From contig OZ223193.1 in the NCBI GenBank assembly GCA_965140355.1, forward strand, positions 62,001 to 126,000: a DNA stretch of 64,000 bases, read 5' to 3'. The DNA comes from Acetobacterium sp965140355 (lineage in GTDB: Bacteria > Bacillota > Clostridia > Eubacteriales > Eubacteriaceae). Each line of letters begins with the position of its first letter. The first letter of the stretch is position 1. Positions 1 through 8,795 of the stretch are shown here, one piece after another. The position numbers and the translations under genes are program-made. The notes under the pieces were generated by a model. That model was not told the DNA's origin. It saw only the letters and a program-made list of their open reading frames with translations, and searched no databases.

Positions 1-124
1 TGACAAATTATGTTTCTGATAATGAAATCTAATAATCCCTCCATTTCCTAGAATAAATATAAATTCATTGTAAATTTCATTAAATTTTACAAATTTTTTA
101 GCAATTCATGTTTTACCGCGATGG

Positions 125-1048
125 TTATTTACTTTTTTTATAATAATTCTGTTTCATTTTCACCAATGTATAAACCGTTTCATTCATGGGTGTATCACAA
201 CCTTCTTCTTTTGCTAATTTAACGATCTGTCCATTGATCGAATCGATTTCAGTTTCCCGTTTAGCAAGAACATCCTGCAGCATCGAAGGTTTATGATCAT
301 AATGATTTGTAAAAGCATTATCGAGCATTTCTTTTACTTTTGCAAAGTCTGCCTCAATCGCTTTTAGTTTCGCGATCTTAATCCCTTCTCTGGCAATATC
401 ATAAGCTAGCTTTCTGCCCCCATATTCTGCAACCTCTCCAACACTCAGTTCAGAGGCCGCACAAAGTCCATTTACAGCTGCATTAAAACACACCTTTTCC
501 CAAATATACTCAAATACGTCATGTGTCACCTTACAATTCAACCCGGCTTTTGTAATTTCATCTGCAATTGCAAGAGAATTTTCGGATATAACACCATTCG
601 CATCAATTATGCCAGTATAACTTGTTCCATGCGAAGCTACATTGGCCGGACCTAGCAAATCGGCTGGAAAACCTGTCATCCCGAGAACGATTTGTTTCTC
701 ATCAACAAAACCTTCAACCAGCTCTTTATTGCCTAAACCATTTTGAATCGTCAAAACGGTTACCTTATCATTTAAAAGATGTTTGATTGATGCTAAGGCC
801 ATCTTTGAATGAATTGTTTTGGTAAAAAGAATAATCAAGTCAAAATTTTCATTTGTCTCATTAGCCTTACAAGCGCGAGCTGATATTTTTCTTTTTCCCT
901 TATCCGTTTCAAGTGTCACACCATCTTCATTGATTGTTTGAATTGTTTTTTCTGATACATCAATAAATAAAACATCATTGCCTATTTCAGCTAATGCTGC
1001 TCCATAAAGGCATCCCATAGCACCTGCTCCCAATACCGCAATTTTCAC
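125..1048 (-). CDS. Ketopantoate reductase family dehydrogenase (ApbA/PanE-like)
   Basis: Family members use NADPH to reduce a 2-oxoacid such as ketopantoate to the 2-hydroxy acid in the cytoplasm. The N-terminal nucleotide-binding motif GAGAMG is at residues 7-12. IQNGLGN (101-107) and WEKVCFNAAVN (183-193), with the likely catalytic Lys185 and Asn189, match the family. The 307-residue length is normal. It is the last gene of a minus-strand operon, 37 bp after ptb. Its place beside an oxoacid:ferredoxin oxidoreductase suggests that it works on a hydroxy or oxo acid for catabolism rather than, or besides, pantothenate synthesis. That role is inferred from position only. Family assignment is secure; substrate is not. 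Confidence 0.85.
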   Translation of the reverse strand: MKIAVLGAGAMGCLYGAALAEIGNDVLFIDVSEKTIQTINEDGVTLETDKGKRKISARACKANETNENFDLIILFTKTIHSKMALASIKHLLNDKVTVLTIQNGLGNKELVEGFVDEKQIVLGMTGFPADLLGPANVASHGTSYTGIIDANGVISENSLAIADEITKAGLNCKVTHDVFEYIWEKVCFNAAVNGLCAASELSVGEVAEYGGRKLAYDIAREGIKIAKLKAIEADFAKVKEMLDNAFTNHYDHKPSMLQDVLAKRETEIDSINGQIVKLAKEEGCDTPMNETVYTLVKMKQNYYKKSK

Positions 1049-1085
1049 AACTTTCTCCTTTCTTGCTCACTATTTCTAGCCTTCC

Positions 1086-1979
1086 TTACAATACTGCAGT
1101 TAAAATTGAAAAGTATTTGTTTTCCGGTTTATCTGTACGGCTTGTCATCACTACCGGAACGGTCGTACCCACTAAAACCCCGGCGGATTGAATATCAGCA
1201 AAATGAACTAATGCTTTTGTCAACACATTTCCGGTACACAAATCCGGTACCATTAAAATATCAGCTTGTCCGGCAACCGGACTTTTGATCCCTTTATGTT
1301 GACATGCTTCAAGTGATAATGCATTGTCTAAAGCCAGTGGGCCATCAATAATACAATCTTTTATTTGACCTCGTTGACACGCTTTACTTAACATTGCCGC
1401 GTCAATCGTTGAAAGAATATTGGGATTCACAACTTCAACCGGGGTAATCACAGCAACGTTAGGTTTGGATATTTCTAAACGCTTAGCAAGAATCACCGCA
1501 TTCTTGATGATTTTTACTTTTTCTGAATAAGTTGGCGCGATATTGACGGCACAGTCGGTAACGATCATCAGTCGGCCTTCTGTTTCAAACACCGTTGCTT
1601 GACTTAGTAAATCACCCTCTCTCACAAATCCATATTTTTCTTTATTAAGAATCGCCCGCATAAAACTAGCTGTTTGCATCAGTCCCTTCATGGGTACATC
1701 CGCCTCTTTATTCTTTACCATGGTGCAGGCAATATTAGCTGCTTCGGATTCTTCATGGCATTCAACGAAAGTATACGCGTCTTCTGGTTCATCCATTTTT
1801 CTTAAAAGCTCTTTAACCTGATCTGTTTTGCCAATTAAAATAACCTCTGCAATTTGTTTTCTTTTGGCATAGACAACTGCAGTCAAGGCATCTTCATCAT
1901 GGGCACCGGCGAGGACGATTCTTTTTTTTACGCCTCGCTCCTGAACAGCTTTTTCCATTTCTTTAAAATTACGAAACAT
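1086..1979 (-). CDS. ptb: Phosphate butyryltransferase (phosphate acetyl/butyryltransferase family)
   Basis: It transfers the acyl group of butyryl-CoA or a branched-chain acyl-CoA to phosphate, giving the acyl-phosphate used by butyrate kinase. The 297-residue single-domain length matches Ptb rather than longer Pta forms. The PTA_PTB fold is recognisable from MKGLMQTASFMRAIL (97-111) and the C-terminal GVLVGTTVPVVMTSR segment. It lies 12 bp after buk in the same direction, the standard ptb-buk pairing though here in the order buk-ptb. Because the operon starts with a 2-oxoacid oxidoreductase, branched acyl-CoAs are plausible substrates. That choice of substrate is inference. Confidence 0.92.
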   Translation of the reverse strand: MFRNFKEMEKAVQERGVKKRIVLAGAHDEDALTAVVYAKRKQIAEVILIGKTDQVKELLRKMDEPEDAYTFVECHEESEAANIACTMVKNKEADVPMKGLMQTASFMRAILNKEKYGFVREGDLLSQATVFETEGRLMIVTDCAVNIAPTYSEKVKIIKNAVILAKRLEISKPNVAVITPVEVVNPNILSTIDAAMLSKACQRGQIKDCIIDGPLALDNALSLEACQHKGIKSPVAGQADILMVPDLCTGNVLTKALVHFADIQSAGVLVGTTVPVVMTSRTDKPENKYFSILTAVL

Positions 1980-1991
1980 CCTTAGCTCCTA

Positions 1992-3059
1992 TCATAATTC
2001 TCTAATTTTTTCTTCACCTTTTAAAGCCGCAAGTGTATTAAAGGCCAGCGATTGCATCTCGAATTCTCCGGGATAAATAACCACTGGTGCTATAAATTCC
2101 ACCCGTTCTTTAATTTTATTGATGATATATTTGGAATTTGCAATGCCACCGGTAAATACGATCGCATCAACTTTTCCGTTAATTACTGTGGCACAGGAAC
2201 CAATTTCTTTGGCAATCTGATAACACATAGCATCGAGAACTTCCGTACATTTACTATCTCCGCCTTTTGCCGCTTCTTCAACAGTAATAACATCATTTTC
2301 CCCAAGATAAGCCATCAAGCCACCTTTTCCATTAAGCATTTTTTTAATTTCTTCAAAATTATAGTCTCCTGAAAAGCAAAGCTTGACTAAATCGCCGGCC
2401 GGTAAAGAACCACACCGATTTGTAGAAAACGGCCCATCTCCATCAATTGCGTTATTGGCATCGATTAGCTTGCCATTTTTGTGCACAGCAACACTAATTC
2501 CACCGCCCATATGAACCCCAACCAAGTTTAATGTATTGTAGTCTTTATTTAGATCAGCGGCGTATTGTTTACCAACCGCCCGTTGATTTAGAACATGAAA
2601 GCTGCTGCGTCTAGTTAGTTCTGGTAATCCACTGTACCGCGCCAATGATTCAAACTCATCGGTTACGGGCGGATCAACTGTAAAAGCCTTTGGCCCTGAC
2701 TTTGAAAACTCAAAGGCGATTTTTAAACCCAGATCGGTTGCGTGATTTCCATACTTCTCACTGGCCGACTGTTTGAGCATCTTTTCATTAATTTGATATG
2801 TTCCACCAACAATGGGCTCGGTATGACCACCTCTGGTGACAACTGCATCAAATTTTTCTATTTCGAGACCATGTTTATTCAGTAGTTCTGCAATCGCATT
2901 TTTTCGGTAGTCAAACTGCTCCCAGATATTTGCAAAATCATTCAGTTCTTCCGCTGAATGAATAATATTTTTTTTGAACAAACAATTTTCATTTTTATAA
3001 TAAGCAACCTTTGTTGATGTAGAACCCAGGTTGATTGCTACGATCTTGTATTCTTTCAT
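1992..3059 (-). CDS. buk: Butyrate kinase
   Basis: ASKHA-fold kinase that makes ATP from acyl-phosphate (butyryl-, isobutyryl- or isovaleryl-phosphate) in the cytoplasm. The phosphate-1 loop NLGSTSTK is at residues 10-17. The central VHMGGGISVAVHKNGK and the following SLPAGDL are typical of butyrate/acetate kinases, and 355 residues is the normal length. It lies between the oxidoreductase beta subunit, 69 bp upstream, and ptb. With ptb it forms the substrate-level phosphorylation end of the pathway. Acetate kinase is a less likely reading because of the length and the partner Ptb. Confidence 0.93.
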   Translation of the reverse strand: MKEYKIVAINLGSTSTKVAYYKNENCLFKKNIIHSAEELNDFANIWEQFDYRKNAIAELLNKHGLEIEKFDAVVTRGGHTEPIVGGTYQINEKMLKQSASEKYGNHATDLGLKIAFEFSKSGPKAFTVDPPVTDEFESLARYSGLPELTRRSSFHVLNQRAVGKQYAADLNKDYNTLNLVGVHMGGGISVAVHKNGKLIDANNAIDGDGPFSTNRCGSLPAGDLVKLCFSGDYNFEEIKKMLNGKGGLMAYLGENDVITVEEAAKGGDSKCTEVLDAMCYQIAKEIGSCATVINGKVDAIVFTGGIANSKYIINKIKERVEFIAPVVIYPGEFEMQSLAFNTLAALKGEEKIREL

Positions 3060-3128
3060 TTAACTCCCCTTGAATGAATTAATTTGCATTGATAGCAATC
3101 GCACTATTTTTTACTAAATTATTCTAAA

Positions 3129-4004
3129 TTATTTAATAGTCTGCAAATTTAATAGTCGATTATAGTTTTTAGTAATACCTTCTTGTAAAAACACCAATTG
3201 TTCGTCAGTGATCCCGTTAAAACGTTTCTGCAATTTTGTGTATTCCTGAATCGGTTTCAATTCCTTAGGCGGATTATTCAGTTTGATATCGCCATCTTCA
3301 CATTCGTACAATACCCACGCTCCAGTCTGAACCGCTTTTTTAGAGACTTCAATCGATTTTGATGGTGCCGATCCCCAACCAGTTGGGCAAGGACAATGAA
3401 TATGCAATAATTTTGGTCCTCGAATGCTTTTAGCTTTTTCCACTTTTTTTGTCATATCTCTTATGTTGGCTACGCTGGCAGATGCACAGTAAGGAATCCC
3501 ATGAGCCATCGCAATTCCTAATAGATCCTTTTTATAAACCGGTTTACCCGTTGGTGTCGTCGTGGTCCACGCGCCTAGCGGTGTCGCTGAGCTGCCTTGA
3601 ATCCCTGTGTTCATATAGGCTTCATTATCGTAACAAATATAAAGCACATCATCCCCGCGTTCCATCATCCCGGATAAAGACTGTAAACCGATATCTAACG
3701 TCCCACCATCACCGGCAAATGCTACAACCGTCGAGTGGTTGTTGCCTTGAACCTCATAACCGGCACGAATTCCTGATGCATAGGCTGCTGAATTTTCCAA
3801 ATTTCCTTGGAACGTTGAAACTTTGAGTCCCGTTTCTTTTCCAAAACCACAAAATAAAGCGGAACATCCTGGGGGGATAACCAGTGTTGTATCTTGTCCT
3901 AAAACATTTAAAACCGTTCGTAGGATCAGTTCCATACCACATCCGGCACAGGCGCTGACACCGTGAGCAATATATCCTCTAGATTCTTTTTTAATATCAA
4001 TCAT
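3129..4004 (-). CDS. 2-oxoacid:ferredoxin oxidoreductase, beta (TPP-binding) subunit
   Basis: Carries thiamine diphosphate and a 4Fe-4S cluster and decarboxylates a 2-oxoacid to acyl-CoA with reduction of ferredoxin. CAGCG with Cys19 and Cys22, Cys47, and Cys204/Cys206 in HCPCPTGW are candidate cluster ligands. The TPP/Mg motif runs from GDG (98-100) to NEAYMNTG (127-134). The start overlaps the end of the alpha gene by 8 bp, so the subunits are translationally coupled. Separate gamma, delta, alpha and beta genes are typical of Por/Vor enzymes. The Buk/Ptb neighbours favour a branched-chain or 2-oxobutyrate type of substrate over pyruvate, but sequence alone does not settle it. Confidence 0.9.
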   Translation of the reverse strand: MIDIKKESRGYIAHGVSACAGCGMELILRTVLNVLGQDTTLVIPPGCSALFCGFGKETGLKVSTFQGNLENSAAYASGIRAGYEVQGNNHSTVVAFAGDGGTLDIGLQSLSGMMERGDDVLYICYDNEAYMNTGIQGSSATPLGAWTTTTPTGKPVYKKDLLGIAMAHGIPYCASASVANIRDMTKKVEKAKSIRGPKLLHIHCPCPTGWGSAPSKSIEVSKKAVQTGAWVLYECEDGDIKLNNPPKELKPIQEYTKLQKRFNGITDEQLVFLQEGITKNYNRLLNLQTIK

Positions 4005-5193
4005 TTAAAAGCACCTCCCTGATGTTCATTACATTGTCGCCACAGTCAATCCAGATCGGTTCATCATTTTCTTTACCTTCTAAAATATCCGCATAAACGT
4101 TTTTAATGGTTTCAATGTTAATATCTCTTCCTGCTAAGCCGGCGATATAGTTTTTAACCAAGACATCACTGCTCAAAGCTGATTTGACTTCCAACCATAA
4201 TGGAGCGCCTTGTCCCCCAAAACCGGTTGTCCGGTCAATGACAGCAAGCTTTTTTGTATTGCCCAACATTGCTCTTAATTTCTTATAAGGGAATGGTCTG
4301 AATGATACAACTTTGAGTACTCCTACTTTCTGCCCCTGTTCCCTTAACACATCACTGACATATTTAGCTGTTCCTGCCATAGAACCGAGACAAACAATCA
4401 CCGCTTCAGCTTCTTCCATGTTATAACCTTCAATCATGGCTTTTGTTCGTCCAAATTTCTGGCTGAATTCATTGAAGACTTCTTCCATGACGTCTTCCGC
4501 ATTCTTAAAACCGATGGCCTGCTGATACTTCATCTCTGTTATTTCATTGGATCCGGTTAGATTATCAATAATCATCGGATCTGACGGATCAAGGTAAAGG
4601 TTTTTTACCTGATAATCGCCAATAAAATCATCGATTTCTTTCTGTTCCGGCAACGTTACCTTCTGCATCGAATGCGACAGGAAAAAGCCGTCCAGACAAA
4701 CCATCGCCGGTGTTAAGACACGTGGATCTTCAGCAATTCGGTATGCCATGATCATAGTGTCATAAACATCTTGAACGTTTTCACAGTAAAGTTGTAACCA
4801 ACCGCTATCACGTTCTGCCATTGAATCTTGATGATCACACCATAAACTCCAAGGGGATGCTAATGAACGGTTGACAACCGGCATAACGATCGGAACGCGA
4901 CACCCCGATGCGACGTTCACAACTTCATGCATTAAAGCAAGTCCCACTGAAGCTGTTGCTGTAGCTGTACGTACCCCGGTTAATTGAGCCCCGATTGCAC
5001 AACTCATAGCGGAATGTTCGGATTCTACCCGTATGTACTTTGCCTTCAGTTCTCCATTTTCGCAAATTTCCGAGAGTTTTTCCGCAATTGTACTCTGCGG
5101 GGTAATCGGATAAGCGGAGACAACTTTTACCTTTGCCATTTTAATGGCTTCCACTGCTGCACAGTTCCCGTCTAACATTTTATAATGAGCCAT
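3997..5193 (-). CDS. 2-oxoacid:ferredoxin oxidoreductase, alpha subunit
   Basis: Alpha chain of the four-subunit oxidoreductase. It carries the pyrimidine-binding half of the TPP site and the transketolase C-like domain. AYPITPQSTIAEKLSE near the N-terminus, GIGAQLTGVRTATATASVG-like text after it, and the late FGGQGAPLWLEVKSAL segment are family features. The start MAHYKMLDG at 5193 is chosen over the longer open frame because AGGAGTGG lies just upstream and the ATG overlaps the delta stop codon by one base (TAATG). About 398 residues, a normal length. Confidence 0.9.
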   Translation of the reverse strand: MAHYKMLDGNCAAVEAIKMAKVKVVSAYPITPQSTIAEKLSEICENGELKAKYIRVESEHSAMSCAIGAQLTGVRTATATASVGLALMHEVVNVASGCRVPIVMPVVNRSLASPWSLWCDHQDSMAERDSGWLQLYCENVQDVYDTMIMAYRIAEDPRVLTPAMVCLDGFFLSHSMQKVTLPEQKEIDDFIGDYQVKNLYLDPSDPMIIDNLTGSNEITEMKYQQAIGFKNAEDVMEEVFNEFSQKFGRTKAMIEGYNMEEAEAVIVCLGSMAGTAKYVSDVLREQGQKVGVLKVVSFRPFPYKKLRAMLGNTKKLAVIDRTTGFGGQGAPLWLEVKSALSSDVLVKNYIAGLAGRDINIETIKNVYADILEGKENDEPIWIDCGDNVMNIREVLLND

Positions 5194-5498
5194 TATTTTC
5201 CACTCCTTTCTTCTACCATTGTTATACACTGCTTAGGACATTCATTTGCACAAATTCCACAACCTTTGCAATAATCCCACATGATTTCCACACATACTTC
5301 TTTGTCTTTTTCAATTGTCATTACATTTGCTGGACAATAGGTTGCACAGGTTCCACATTTAACACAGATTTCAAAATCAACCTGCGGTCTTTCAATTCGC
5401 CAGCTCCCAGTATTACCTGAATCAAATTCATACGCACATGGCCCCTGAAGTTTAAATCGTTTTTGTTTGTTCATAACTGTCTCTTGCTGATTGAGCAT
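5193..5498 (-). CDS. 2-oxoacid:ferredoxin oxidoreductase, delta (2x[4Fe-4S] ferredoxin-like) subunit
   Basis: Small electron-transfer subunit. Two CxxCxxCxxxCP motifs, CVKCGTCATYCP and CKGCGICANECP, bind two 4Fe-4S clusters that pass electrons to external ferredoxin. It overlaps the end of the gamma gene by about 47 bp. Three in-frame ATGs are possible. The one at 5498 has AGGTG at good spacing and is chosen, while the one at 5474 would give a more usual N-terminus (MNKQKRF) but has a weak ribosome site. The overlap with both neighbours fits a single translational unit. Confidence 0.88.
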   Translation of the reverse strand: MLNQQETVMNKQKRFKLQGPCAYEFDSGNTGSWRIERPQVDFEICVKCGTCATYCPANVMTIEKDKEVCVEIMWDYCKGCGICANECPKQCITMVEERSGK

Positions 5499-6006
5499 TC
5501 TTTTCACCTGCCTTTTTTCCAAAAAATTCGATTAACGCATTTTCAACTGATTCGATTGATACCACTCCTGTTTTAGCCAAAGCTCCTAGGATAGAGCTAT
5601 TTGGTATACCTCTGCCAATATGATCCAAAGCAACCTGTGTTGCGTTTACATAATAAACTGACTTAAAATCATATCTATTTTTATAATCAATTGCGGTTTC
5701 TGCATTGCATGTATTTAATACCAATACCGATTTTTCGTGTTTTCCTTTTGATATATCAACACCCTTTTCAATAATTGTATCGTCCATTACTACAATGACA
5801 TCTGGTTCATAAACAAAGCAATTTACTAGAATCGGTTTTTCATCAACTATAATGTCAGTGAATACCGGAGCACCTCTTCTTTCATGTCCATATGCCGGAA
5901 CTGTAATGGCATATTTGTCTTCATGAATTGAAACAGCAGCAGATAATACTTTACCTGCGGTAACTACTCCTTGACCTCCAAGTCCATAAAACTTCAAGCG
6001 CTTCAT
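5452..6006 (-). CDS. 2-oxoacid:ferredoxin oxidoreductase, gamma subunit
   Basis: First gene of the operon. The POR/KOR gamma domain begins with FYGLGGQGVVTAGKVLS (residues 6-22), and AITVPAYGHERRGAPVFT (33-50) matches the CoA-interacting part of the family. At 184 residues the length is typical. The subunit order gamma-delta-alpha-beta is the usual one for Por/Vor enzymes. The promoter should lie in the 284-bp gap shared with the divergent IclR gene, making IclR the likely regulator (inference from arrangement). Confidence 0.9.
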   Translation of the reverse strand: MKRLKFYGLGGQGVVTAGKVLSAAVSIHEDKYAITVPAYGHERRGAPVFTDIIVDEKPILVNCFVYEPDVIVVMDDTIIEKGVDISKGKHEKSVLVLNTCNAETAIDYKNRYDFKSVYYVNATQVALDHIGRGIPNSSILGALAKTGVVSIESVENALIEFFGKKAGEKNAQSARDSYEQTKTI

Positions 6007-6290
6007 ATATTCCCTCCTTTATTTTTCTTATAATATTTCTCTATACGAATCATCTTATTCTATAACGAAAAATCTTATGGCAACATTCTATCAAAATCTA
6101 TGACTTTGTAAATCAACTATCCGTTACAGGGGCATTGCTGATTTTGTTGATGTAACCTAACCAGCCGGTTTTAATTTTCAGTAATTTTATTGGAATTGAC
6201 CCATGTATTTGTATTTTTAGGTTGACTAAAATAATTATTATGTTATTATATGGTCTGTTTTAGAATTTACTTCGCATACAAAGGGGATTT
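6007..6290. promoter_or_regulatory. Divergent promoter region between oxidoreductase operon and iclR
   Basis: This 284-bp AT-rich gap separates the minus-strand oxidoreductase operon from the plus-strand IclR gene, so it must hold both promoters and probably the IclR operator. I see no convincing palindrome or exact -35/-10 pair. The assignment rests on the divergent arrangement alone. Confidence 0.5.
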
Positions 6291-7055
6291 ATGAAGAATA
6301 AAAACGACAATGAGAAATATTTACTACAATCAGTAGATAATGCACTGGCATTGGTTGATTTGCTTTGCCAACATAAGGAAATGGGGGTTTCTGAAATAGC
6401 GAACGCCATGAACCTCGGGAAAAGCACAGTATTTCGACTTTTATTCACCTTGGAAAACCGGAAATTTATTTATAAAAACAGTAATGCCAAATACCGCCTC
6501 AGTCTAAAGTTCACTTCTATTGGAAACCTTGTTCAACGCCGTATGGAATTAGTCAACCTATCTCACCCATTTCTAGAAGAACTGACAAAAAAATCCGGAG
6601 AAACCTCTCATCTGGTTATCTGGAATTCATCAAATGATGTGATCTTTATTGATAAAGTATTAGGAAACTCATCAATACGTATGGAATCCATGGTCGGTCT
6701 AATTCGTACCGCTCATTTGACCGCTTCAGGTAAATCTTTATTGGCATTTTCTGATAAAACGATTAAAGCAGATTATCTCAGAATAATTCGATTTGAGCGA
6801 AAGACTACCACATCTCTCAAAAATAAAACAATTCTGTTAGAAGAATTAAAGAATATTCAGGAAAAAGGATTTTCCTGTGATGATGAAGAAAGTGAACTGG
6901 GACTCACCTGTTTCGGAGCACCACTTCTTAATGCTTATGGCCATTCTGTAGCTGCAATCAGCATTTCCGGACCTACTGACCGGATGAATAGCCGTAAAGA
7001 ACAATTGATCACTCAAGTAAAGGAAACTGCTTGTCAAATCAGTTTACACTTATAA
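6291..7055 (+). CDS. IclR family transcriptional regulator
   Basis: Two-domain DNA-binding regulator. The N-terminal winged helix is at about residues 12-75 (SVDNALALVDLLCQ, then GVSEIANAMNLGKSTVFRLL), and the ligand-binding IclR domain runs from about 80 to 250 (GETSHLVIW..., TAHLTASGKSLLAF). The 254-residue length is standard. It is divergent from the oxidoreductase-buk-ptb operon, which it probably controls in response to a small organic acid or pathway intermediate. Effector identity cannot be read from sequence. Confidence 0.88.
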   Translation: MKNKNDNEKYLLQSVDNALALVDLLCQHKEMGVSEIANAMNLGKSTVFRLLFTLENRKFIYKNSNAKYRLSLKFTSIGNLVQRRMELVNLSHPFLEELTKKSGETSHLVIWNSSNDVIFIDKVLGNSSIRMESMVGLIRTAHLTASGKSLLAFSDKTIKADYLRIIRFERKTTTSLKNKTILLEELKNIQEKGFSCDDEESELGLTCFGAPLLNAYGHSVAAISISGPTDRMNSRKEQLITQVKETACQISLHL

Positions 7056-7122
7056 CAACATCCGCAACTAATGGTTGCTACTCTTGTAACTATTTATTTA
7101 TTTTGTAAAATTAATCATCGAT

Positions 7123-7140
7123 ATTAAGTACGTACTTAAT
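7123..7140. promoter_or_regulatory. Perfect 18-bp palindrome matching the ArsR-type operator half sites
   Basis: ATTAAGTACGTACTTAAT is a perfect palindrome. Its half sites ATTAAGT and ACTTAAT and the 4-bp spacer match the three sites near the ArsR genes at 11999, 18589 and 18698. No intact gene starts next to it, so it may be an orphan operator left from a rearrangement, or chance in AT-rich DNA. Confidence 0.4.
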
Positions 7141-7166
7141 TATAGCGTGCCTCAAAAAAAACGAAC

Positions 7167-7194
7167 AGAACTGGCCCATCAGAAGGCCAGTTCT
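7167..7194. terminator. Rho-independent-type hairpin after iclR
   Basis: AGAACTGGCC and GGCCAGTTCT form a perfect 10-bp stem with an 8-base loop. An A-run at 7153-7160 would give a U tract for minus-strand transcripts, so it may serve the decayed gene on the minus strand upstream as well as iclR. Confidence 0.6.
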
Positions 7195-7475
7195 AAACTA
7201 AAATTTGTATTCTTTTTGTAAGCATTGTGACCAAACCATCAGATCTTCCAGTTCATCCGGTTCATTTTGATAATCCGCATCCGGTAAATGATGATCTTTA
7301 CGTCCTTAGCAAATGTAATGGTTATCCAAAAGGTCGTAAAAAAGTGCGACAAATAGTACGATAAGAGTGCGACAAAAATAGGGGCAAACTTCTCAATTTC
7401 TAATTGTTATATATTAACCTAATTTCATAGTATTAAACATATTTTCAACAACAGCATTTGTGTACTTTGCATACT
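7195..7475 (-). pseudogene. Gene-end remnant plus GTGCGAC repeat module
   Basis: The minus strand of 7197-7305 reads openly to a stop with the C-terminal-looking text ELEDLMVWSQCLQKEYKF and no start, so it is probably the 3' remnant of a lost gene. At 7318-7388 follows the module GGTTATCCAAAAGGTC with two GTGCGACAAA units and ATAGGGGCAAA. The same module recurs at 31049 and 34348 beside tRNA-Thr fragments. I do not recognise the remnant's family. Confidence 0.4.
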
Positions 7476-8795
7476 TTATATATAAGATAACTTCATTTGC
7501 AATGTATTGATTGCCCACAAAGGCAAATTAATCAGCCATTCTTCCTTCTTATAATCCATCATCGAGGTGCGAATTGATATTTCGGGACTGAATTTTTCAT
7601 AATAGGTTTTCAAGCTTTTAGCTTTCAAATTGGTCTCAGCCTTGACCTCAATGGGAAACACATCGCTTCCATTATCAACAAGAAAATCAATTTCAGCACT
7701 CCCTCGATCATTGGTCCAGTAATAGGTTTCAATGCCCTCCAGCGTCTTTAACTGCTGTAGGACATATTGCTCTGTCAAAGCGCCTTTAAACTCTTTGAAA
7801 AGATCACTACCATCAAGGAGAACTGTTTGATTCAGTCTAACCATACAAGATAGTAAACCAACGTCCAATATGAACAGTTTGAATGCTTTCAAGTCTTCAT
7901 ATGCCTTTAATGGCAGACTAGGTGTTGTTACCCGTTGGACTTTGTGAACAAGACCGCAATCTGTCAGCCAGAGCATCGCCATTTCATAGTCTTTTGCCCG
8001 TGACCCTTCTTTGATCAGACCATAGATAAACTTCTTGTTTTCTTTAGTGAGCTGGGACGGAATATTATTCCATAACATCCGAATCCGTGGGATCACTTCA
8101 TTTGGAGCATGTTTCGAAAAATCCTGCTCATAGGCAGTCAGGATTCGCTTCTGTATCTCTCTTGCCTCATTAAAATCCTGATTATTTACAAAGTTGACGA
8201 CGACTTCCGGCATCCCACCAACAAAATAGTAATATTTGAGCAAGTCAATGTATTCCTGTTTAAATGTATTTGCCAACTCATAATCGCCTTTTTCGATGAG
8301 TTCGAAAAATTGCTCTTTTCCCATAGCTTTCATAAATTCTGTAAAGGACAAAGGATAGAGGTCAAGAAATTCTACCTTGCCGACGGGGAATGATGTCCCC
8401 TGGTGCAAAGCAACCCCCAGCAATGATCCTGCACAGATAATTTGATATTCCGGTGCATTTTCATTAAAATACTTTAAGGCAGTCAATGCCTTGGGTACTT
8501 CCTGTATTTCATCAAAAATAAGCAGGGTATTTTCGGGATCGATCTTATTTCCTGAATAAAGTTCCAGGCCTGTGATTATTCGTTCAATCTTCATATTAGC
8601 TTCAAACAGATCTTTCATCTGCTGGTTATTATCAAAATTGATATAAACAACGTGATCATAGGTTTTCTGTCCAAAGTTTTTCATCAACCAGGTTTTACCG
8701 ACCTGCCGTGCCCCTCTAATAATGAGAGGCTTTTTGTTTTTCTTTATCTTCCATTTATTTAACTGTTCCATTGCCAGTCGTTCCATTCTCTTCAC
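7476..8795 (-). CDS. AAA-type ATPase with C-terminal DUF4143 domain
   Basis: P-loop ATPase of the DUF4143 group, common in accessory regions of anaerobes and of unproven function. Walker A GARQVGKT is at 28-35 and Walker B LLIFDEIQ at 91-98. The DUF4143/nuclease-like C-terminal part (from about 200) includes YYWTNDRGSAEIDFLVDNG with a PD-(D/E)xK-like E-I-D-F pattern followed by PIEVKAE. At 439 residues it is full length. A second copy of its C-terminal half lies at 35072-35886, nearly identical but with the ATPase half missing. A third, distant relative is at 48679. It may be a defence or toxin-linked ATPase, but that is inferred from neighbours only. Confidence 0.82.
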   Translation of the reverse strand: MKRMERLAMEQLNKWKIKKNKKPLIIRGARQVGKTWLMKNFGQKTYDHVVYINFDNNQQMKDLFEANMKIERIITGLELYSGNKIDPENTLLIFDEIQEVPKALTALKYFNENAPEYQIICAGSLLGVALHQGTSFPVGKVEFLDLYPLSFTEFMKAMGKEQFFELIEKGDYELANTFKQEYIDLLKYYYFVGGMPEVVVNFVNNQDFNEAREIQKRILTAYEQDFSKHAPNEVIPRIRMLWNNIPSQLTKENKKFIYGLIKEGSRAKDYEMAMLWLTDCGLVHKVQRVTTPSLPLKAYEDLKAFKLFILDVGLLSCMVRLNQTVLLDGSDLFKEFKGALTEQYVLQQLKTLEGIETYYWTNDRGSAEIDFLVDNGSDVFPIEVKAETNLKAKSLKTYYEKFSPEISIRTSMMDYKKEEWLINLPLWAINTLQMKLSYI

